This document shows positions 28,311 through 32,557 of a DNA stretch of 32,557 nucleotides, one piece after another. Location of the stretch: the NCBI GenBank assembly GCA_035640455.1, contig DASQWB010000137.1, forward strand, positions 1 through 32,557. The letters are read 5' to 3'. The notes under the pieces were generated by a model. That model was not told the DNA's origin, searched no databases, and saw nothing but the letters and a program-made list of their open reading frames with translations. A program made the translations under genes and the position numbers. Within the stretch, counting starts at the first letter, position 1; every line of letters begins with the position of its first letter. The stretch comes from AC-50 sp035640455 (GTDB lineage Bacteria > Actinomycetota > Thermoleophilia > Gaiellales > Gaiellaceae).

Positions 28311-29946
28311 AGCCGAAGGTGAAGGCGTAGGCCTCGACCCCGGGGCTGAAGCGCAGCTCGAGGAGACCCTCGCGGAGCTTCGTCCCGGACACGAGTGTGT
28401 AGAGCCGGTCGCCCGTGACGCGGGCGGTCCGCAGCGCGGTGCCGTCGAGGAGCACGTGGACGCTGCCGCGGCCGCCGAGGACGAGATAGACGTCGCGGGC
28501 GTGGAAGTGGAGCCGCAGCCGCGCGTTCGCGCCCGCGACGATTCGCTCCGCGTCCACCTTCCACGCTCCGGCGTAGGCGAGGTGGTCGAGTGGCAGCGAG
28601 GCCGGGAAGCGGTACGCCGCGAAGCGGTTAGGGACGATCGTGCTCCCCGAGTAGCGGGCGAGGCGCTCCGAGCCGAGGTACGACTCCGGCGTCGTCAGCT
28701 CCATCGGCGTCCGGTCGGCGATCGCCGCCGCCGTCGGCAGGCGCTGCCCCGGGATCGCGAGCAACGTGCGGATCAGCTGCTCCGTCCGGCCGTGCTCGCC
28801 CTCGCCGAAGTGGAAGTGGCGCAGGTGTCCGCGCCGGTCGAGTAGGTACTCGGCCGGCCAGTACTGGTTCGAGTAGGCCGTCCAGGTCGCGTAGTCGTTG
28901 TCGAGCGCGACGGGATAGCGGACGCCGAGCCGGCGCGTGGCCTCGCGGACGTTCGCGAGCGAGTGCTCGAACGCGAACTCGGGCGTGTGGACTCCGACGA
29001 TGACCAGGCCGTCCTTGCGGTACGCCTTGTCCCAGGCCTCGAGGTGCGGGAGCGTCCGCAGGCAGTTGATGCAGGAGTACGTCCAGAAGTCGACGAGGAC
29101 GACCTTCCCGCGCAGCGAGGCGAGGGACAGCGGCCGGTCGCGGGGGGTGTTGAGCCAGTGCGAGATGCCGGCGAAGTCGGGCGCGGCGCCGTAGTCGCCG
29201 GGTCGTGCTCCCGCCGCACGCACAACCAGCTGCCGCTCGTAGCGTCTGCCGTTCAGGTGGCGGTCGACGTAGCCGTTGCGCTCGATCAGGTTCTGGAGGT
29301 GGTCCGTGTAGCCGCCGAGCGCCGTCTGCGCCTTCGTGTCGAGGTGGAAGACGGCCGCGACCCCGGCCAGCGCGATGACCACGCCGAGCGCGGGCCGGAC
29401 GAGCGGCCCGCGCAGGCGCGCCGAGATGCCCCGGCCGCCGAGCGCCACGAGCAGCATCGGGACGGCCGCGCCGAGCGCATAGGCGACGATCAGGAGCACG
29501 GCCTTGAGGTTCACGTGGTCACTGCCCGCGCGAACGGCCACGTAGCCGAAGATCGGCCCCGCGCAAGGCGTGAAGACGAGCCCGAGGCTGAGGCCGAGCA
29601 CGAATCCGCTGCTCGACCCGCTCGGGCGCACGCGCGTCAGTCGCAGGAACGGCCGTTCGAGCAGTGCCCCGAGCTGCGGCACGAGCAGTATGGCGGCGAC
29701 GACGAAGAGCAGGACGAGTGCGGCGTTCCGCAGGAAGTCGTCCGGAAGCCCGAGCCGGTCGATGATCCACGCCGCGGTCAGCGTGAAGACGGTGAAGCTC
29801 GCGACGAGCCCGGCGATGATCGCGTAGGGGCGGCGGCGGCCGCCGGCGGCTCCGCCCGCGAGCAGGATCGGCAGCACGGGCAGGACGCAGGGCGAGATCG
29901 CCGTCACGACGCCGGCGAGGAAGCCGATCAGGAGGAGCAGAACCAC
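28309..29946 (-). CDS. DipZ-like CcdA/thioredoxin fusion protein
   Basis: This 545-residue membrane thiol-disulfide transporter carries electrons across the membrane and delivers them to an outer thioredoxin domain. The N-terminal CcdA/DsbD-beta domain (about residues 1-200) has six or so helices and the redox cysteines Cys20 in SPCVLPVLP and Cys128 in FTPCAGP. A TlpA-like thioredoxin domain follows, with Cys292 and Cys295 in TYSCINCLRTLP. The C-terminal domain of about 150 residues, beta-rich (YLVLGGRGSVHVLLDG), matches that of mycobacterial DipZ. GTG 29946 is the start, 33 bases after the helicase stop, so both may be co-transcribed. Its stop codon overlaps the right end of the IS element; the protein is intact. 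Confidence 0.93.
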   Translation of the reverse strand: MVLLLLIGFLAGVVTAISPCVLPVLPILLAGGAAGGRRRPYAIIAGLVASFTVFTLTAAWIIDRLGLPDDFLRNAALVLLFVVAAILLVPQLGALLERPFLRLTRVRPSGSSSGFVLGLSLGLVFTPCAGPIFGYVAVRAGSDHVNLKAVLLIVAYALGAAVPMLLVALGGRGISARLRGPLVRPALGVVIALAGVAAVFHLDTKAQTALGGYTDHLQNLIERNGYVDRHLNGRRYERQLVVRAAGARPGDYGAAPDFAGISHWLNTPRDRPLSLASLRGKVVLVDFWTYSCINCLRTLPHLEAWDKAYRKDGLVIVGVHTPEFAFEHSLANVREATRRLGVRYPVALDNDYATWTAYSNQYWPAEYLLDRRGHLRHFHFGEGEHGRTEQLIRTLLAIPGQRLPTAAAIADRTPMELTTPESYLGSERLARYSGSTIVPNRFAAYRFPASLPLDHLAYAGAWKVDAERIVAGANARLRLHFHARDVYLVLGGRGSVHVLLDGTALRTARVTGDRLYTLVSGTKLREGLLELRFSPGVEAYAFTFG

Positions 29947-29979
29947 CCGCTCAGATAGTGCCTGCGGCGCTCGGGTTCG

Positions 29980-32520
29980 TTACGACTCTGCCGTCGGCGC
30001 CGGTTCGCCCTCCGGCACCTCGGGCCCGGCGCCGTTGTCGCGCGACCGGCGGCGCCGGCGTCGTCTCGGGCGGCCGTCGGACTGCGCCTCGACGGAAGCC
30101 GCGCCGTCGCCCGCCTCGGGCGTGGGCGTCTCGGCCGTCTGCTGCTGCGCCTGGGCCTGGCGCTGGCCGCGCTTGCGCCGTCGCCGTCGCCGCGAGCGCC
30201 CCGGCTGCGCCTTCGGCGCCGGGAGATTCTCGGCGAGCGCGGCGGCGATCTCCTCGAGCGGCGCGATTCGCTCGCGGGCCGCTTCGATGAGCTGGTTCGC
30301 CCGCGGGGTGTAACCCTCTGCCGAGGCGAGGAGTGCGGTGCCCACCTGCACGGGCTGATCGAGGGAGGCGTTCACGAGCTTGGCCGCGTTCTCCTCGTGT
30401 CGGTGGCCGCGCGAGTTGGCGAGCGCGCCGAGCAGCCGCTTCGCGTCCGGGAACTCGGCGCTCGCGCGGCGGTCCTGCACCTTGCGCGTCGCGCGGGCGA
30501 GCCGCCACGTCCAGCGCGCGAGGATCTGCTCCGGCGCGTCGGCCTTGCCCTCGGCGAGCGCCCGCAGCAGGATTCGCACGCCCTGGAGCCGGTCCTTCTC
30601 CCAGGTCGGCGCCTGGGTGACGAGGGTGACGAGGTCGTCGAAGTCGGCGCGCTCGACCGTCATCGCCACGCGGTCGGCGAGGGCGGTCATCCGCAGGCGC
30701 CGGTTCGGGTTCTCGGCCGCGCACGTCGCGAGGAATTGCTCGAGGCACGCCTTGCTCGCGCCTCGGTCGGTGAGCTTGCGCGCGAACTCGACGCGCTCGT
30801 CGAAGCGGATCTGGCGGCCGGCGATCGTTGCCCAGAAGCGCTGCTCGTCCTCGTCGAGGAACTTCGGGTCGATGCGCTGCCACTCGCGGCTGATCACGGA
30901 GAGGCGCCGCTTCACGTCGGGCGTCACGGGGACGAGCCACGGCGCCGGCGTCAGCTTGCGCCGGGCCCGGCGCTGCACGCGGCGGCGCGGCGCGGGGGTG
31001 ACGCGCGCGCCCTCGCGGTAGAAGTCGGAGTCGAGCAGCGAGTGGAGCGAGACGACGCGCTCGTGGTGCGTCGCGCCCTTGGGGACGAAGTCGACGACGA
31101 CCCCCGCCTCCTTGCGCGGGTGGATGCGCATGATTCGGCCGACGCGCTGCTGGTAGACGCGGCGGCTCGCCGTCGGCGCGAGGTGCATGCAGACAGTGGC
31201 GCGGGGCGAGTTCCAGCCCTCGGCGAGGAGCATCGCGTTGATGAGGACGTTGATCTCGCCGCGCTCGTAGGCGGCCAGCGTCTCGGCGAGCTTCACGGGC
31301 GGCGTACGCCCGCTCACCGCCTCGGCCTTGAGGCCGGCGGCGCGGAACTCCTTCGCGAGGTTGTAGGCGTGGTCGACGCCGGCGGCGTAGACGATCCCGG
31401 GCGTCGAGTCGAAGCGGTCGCGGTAGAGGCTCGCAGCGGCCTGGTTCAAGGCCTGGTGGTCGAGGGCCTGGGCCAGGGCGCGCTCCTCGAAGTCGCCGCC
31501 GACGATCGGCACCGAGTGGATCGCCGCGACGGGCGGCACGCGCAGGCAGCGGAGCGGCGCGATCAAGCCCCGGCGAGCCGCATCCGCGAGCGGCAGGTCG
31601 TCGACCGAGGCCGGGAAGACGTCGGAGACCTGCTTCGCGATCAGCTGCTCCGTCGCCGTCATGCCGATGTAGATCGGCTCGGGGAAGCTGCGGATCGCTC
31701 GGCTCGTCTTCTCGCCGAGCGCCGTATGCGCCTCGTCGCAGATCACGAGCTGGTACGCGGTCCGGCTGAGGCTGCCGACGTGCCGCGCGAACCACGCGTA
31801 CGTCTGGATCGTGAGCGGGTTGCGAACCGGCGGCTCCTGGCCGCGCTCGACCGGACCCGTGAAGCGCTCGCCGTAGCCCTCCTGCTTGAGGTCGCGCTGG
31901 AACTGCGAGACGAGCAGCCGCCGGTGGGTCAGGATCAGGACGCCAAGCGACCTGGCTGCGTCGACGAAGCCCGCGGCGGCGATCGTCTTGCCCGAGGCCG
32001 TCGGGTGCCGGAACCGGTAGCGGCGGACGGCGCCGGGGTCGGTCCGCTCGGTCGGAAGCTCCTCGAGCACGTCCTCTTCGGAGGTCTCGTCGGGCTCCTC
32101 GTCCTCCTCGTCCTCGGCGACGTCCTCGAGGGCCGCGCCGTTGCCGTTCAGCGGACCCTCGTCCTCCTGCAGGTCGGCGATGAGCTCGGTGAGCATCCCG
32201 GCGAGCGCATCGATCTGGTGGCGCCGGAGCTCGGTGCCGGAGGCGAGCCGCGGCGGCCGCTCGCTGAGGACGCGCTCGAGCCCGAGCATGAGGCCGTAGC
32301 GCACCTTCCAGCCAGGCGAGGGCTCGGGCAGCCCGGCCTCGATCTCGGCCAGCGCGTCGTCGAGCGCGCGCCGGCGCGCGGTGCCGGGCGCGAGGACCTG
32401 TTCAGGATCCTCGTCGGCGTGGAGGAAGGCCTCGCCTGCCCAGGCTTCTGCGCGGAGCGCCGCGGCTGTGAGGCCGTTTACCTCCGGCGTTGTCGTCGGA
32501 TGCTCGGTCGTCTGTTGCAT
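29980..32520 (-). CDS. DEAH-box superfamily 2 helicase with acidic linker and Arg-rich tail
   Basis: This 846-residue ATP-driven nucleic-acid helicase resembles the helicase part of type III/type I restriction enzymes. Walker A is PTASGKT (173-179), the DEAH box is CDEAHTA (261-267), motif III is GMTAT (286-290), and motif VI is QQRVGRIMR (457-465). Between the Q-motif-like RRHQIDALAGML and Walker A lies an insert of about 45 residues rich in Asp/Glu (118-158). The last 80 residues have two Arg blocks (RSRRRRRRKRGQR and RPRRRRRRRSRD) separated by Gln/Ala-rich sequence, which fits RNA or DNA binding. The ATG start at 32520 lies next to an 8-bp inverted repeat. No nuclease or methylase partner is adjacent. 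Its role in defence, repair or RNA handling is unknown. Confidence 0.85.
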   Translation of the reverse strand: MQQTTEHPTTTPEVNGLTAAALRAEAWAGEAFLHADEDPEQVLAPGTARRRALDDALAEIEAGLPEPSPGWKVRYGLMLGLERVLSERPPRLASGTELRRHQIDALAGMLTELIADLQEDEGPLNGNGAALEDVAEDEEDEEPDETSEEDVLEELPTERTDPGAVRRYRFRHPTASGKTIAAAGFVDAARSLGVLILTHRRLLVSQFQRDLKQEGYGERFTGPVERGQEPPVRNPLTIQTYAWFARHVGSLSRTAYQLVICDEAHTALGEKTSRAIRSFPEPIYIGMTATEQLIAKQVSDVFPASVDDLPLADAARRGLIAPLRCLRVPPVAAIHSVPIVGGDFEERALAQALDHQALNQAAASLYRDRFDSTPGIVYAAGVDHAYNLAKEFRAAGLKAEAVSGRTPPVKLAETLAAYERGEINVLINAMLLAEGWNSPRATVCMHLAPTASRRVYQQRVGRIMRIHPRKEAGVVVDFVPKGATHHERVVSLHSLLDSDFYREGARVTPAPRRRVQRRARRKLTPAPWLVPVTPDVKRRLSVISREWQRIDPKFLDEDEQRFWATIAGRQIRFDERVEFARKLTDRGASKACLEQFLATCAAENPNRRLRMTALADRVAMTVERADFDDLVTLVTQAPTWEKDRLQGVRILLRALAEGKADAPEQILARWTWRLARATRKVQDRRASAEFPDAKRLLGALANSRGHRHEENAAKLVNASLDQPVQVGTALLASAEGYTPRANQLIEAARERIAPLEEIAAALAENLPAPKAQPGRSRRRRRRKRGQRQAQAQQQTAETPTPEAGDGAASVEAQSDGRPRRRRRRRSRDNGAGPEVPEGEPAPTAES

Positions 32521-32523
32521 CTG

Positions 32524-32545
32524 TGCAGCACACGCCGGTGCTGCA
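32524..32545. promoter_or_regulatory. Palindrome just upstream of the helicase start
   Basis: TGCAGCAC (32524-32531) and GTGCTGCA (32538-32545) form a perfect 8-bp inverted repeat with a 6-base spacer, starting 4 bases before the ATG of the minus-strand helicase gene. No Shine-Dalgarno stands between. It could be an operator or an RNA hairpin controlling initiation. Confidence 0.45.
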
Positions 32546-32557
32546 ACCTTCAGTGAG

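Overview
The window is about 32.5 kb of very GC-rich DNA (roughly 70% by eye). Genes are tightly packed, with many GTG starts, 4-base GTGA stop/start overlaps and frequent leaderless starts. DUF3052, PAC2, CysA-type rhodanese and the TPR-type XRE regulator point to an actinobacterium. The style and gene mix suggest a Thermoleophilia/Gaiellales-like lineage, but that placement is inference only. I saw no rRNA, tRNA or CRISPR array.

Layout. 1-1951: 3' end of acetyl-CoA synthetase, a strong terminator hairpin, and a small secreted protein of unknown function. 1948-3578 (minus): M16 zinc peptidase coupled to a hotdog thioesterase, divergent from a SIS-domain isomerase (3602-4465) across a 9-bp inverted repeat that contains both start codons. 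4575-6987 (minus): class V aminotransferase, NAD-dependent epimerase and DUF3052 protein, chained by overlaps. 7056-8006: a 62-aa protein, a Mug-type uracil-DNA glycosylase that can only start at CTG, and two overlapping small ORFs. 8062-9780 (minus): glutamine-dependent NAD synthase. 9844-12532: a restriction-modification-like pair, a frameshifted HNH nuclease and an Eco57I-type adenine methyltransferase. 12534-15156 (minus): acyl-CoA synthetase and SDR. 15198-16634: DHA2 drug exporter, followed by a structured non-coding stretch.

The most interesting locus is 16929-18533. It holds an XRE-HTH regulator with a long TPR domain, operator-like repeats upstream, and 22 bases downstream an unannotated 33-codon ORF. 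That ORF has a perfect Shine-Dalgarno and a basic-hydrophobic N-terminus ending in a short Pro/Trp-rich tail. This is the arrangement of RRNPP peptide quorum sensing, otherwise best known in Firmicutes. It is followed by a thioredoxin-like lipoprotein, an ABC1/UbiB kinase and a CysA-type rhodanese whose leader carries a related palindrome.

21951-22425 is non-coding with hairpins. Then come selD, a NadM-like adenylyltransferase, archaeal-type phosphoglycerate mutase, heme A synthase (ctaA) and a PAC2 protein. An IS982-family element with two compensating frameshifts (27327-28310) sits exactly between the stop codons of the PAC2 gene and a convergent dipZ-like CcdA/thioredoxin fusion. The window ends with a DEAH helicase that has an acidic linker and an Arg-rich tail.

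About nine genes have a TANNNT -10 box 6 or 7 bases before the start codon, so leaderless initiation appears common here.
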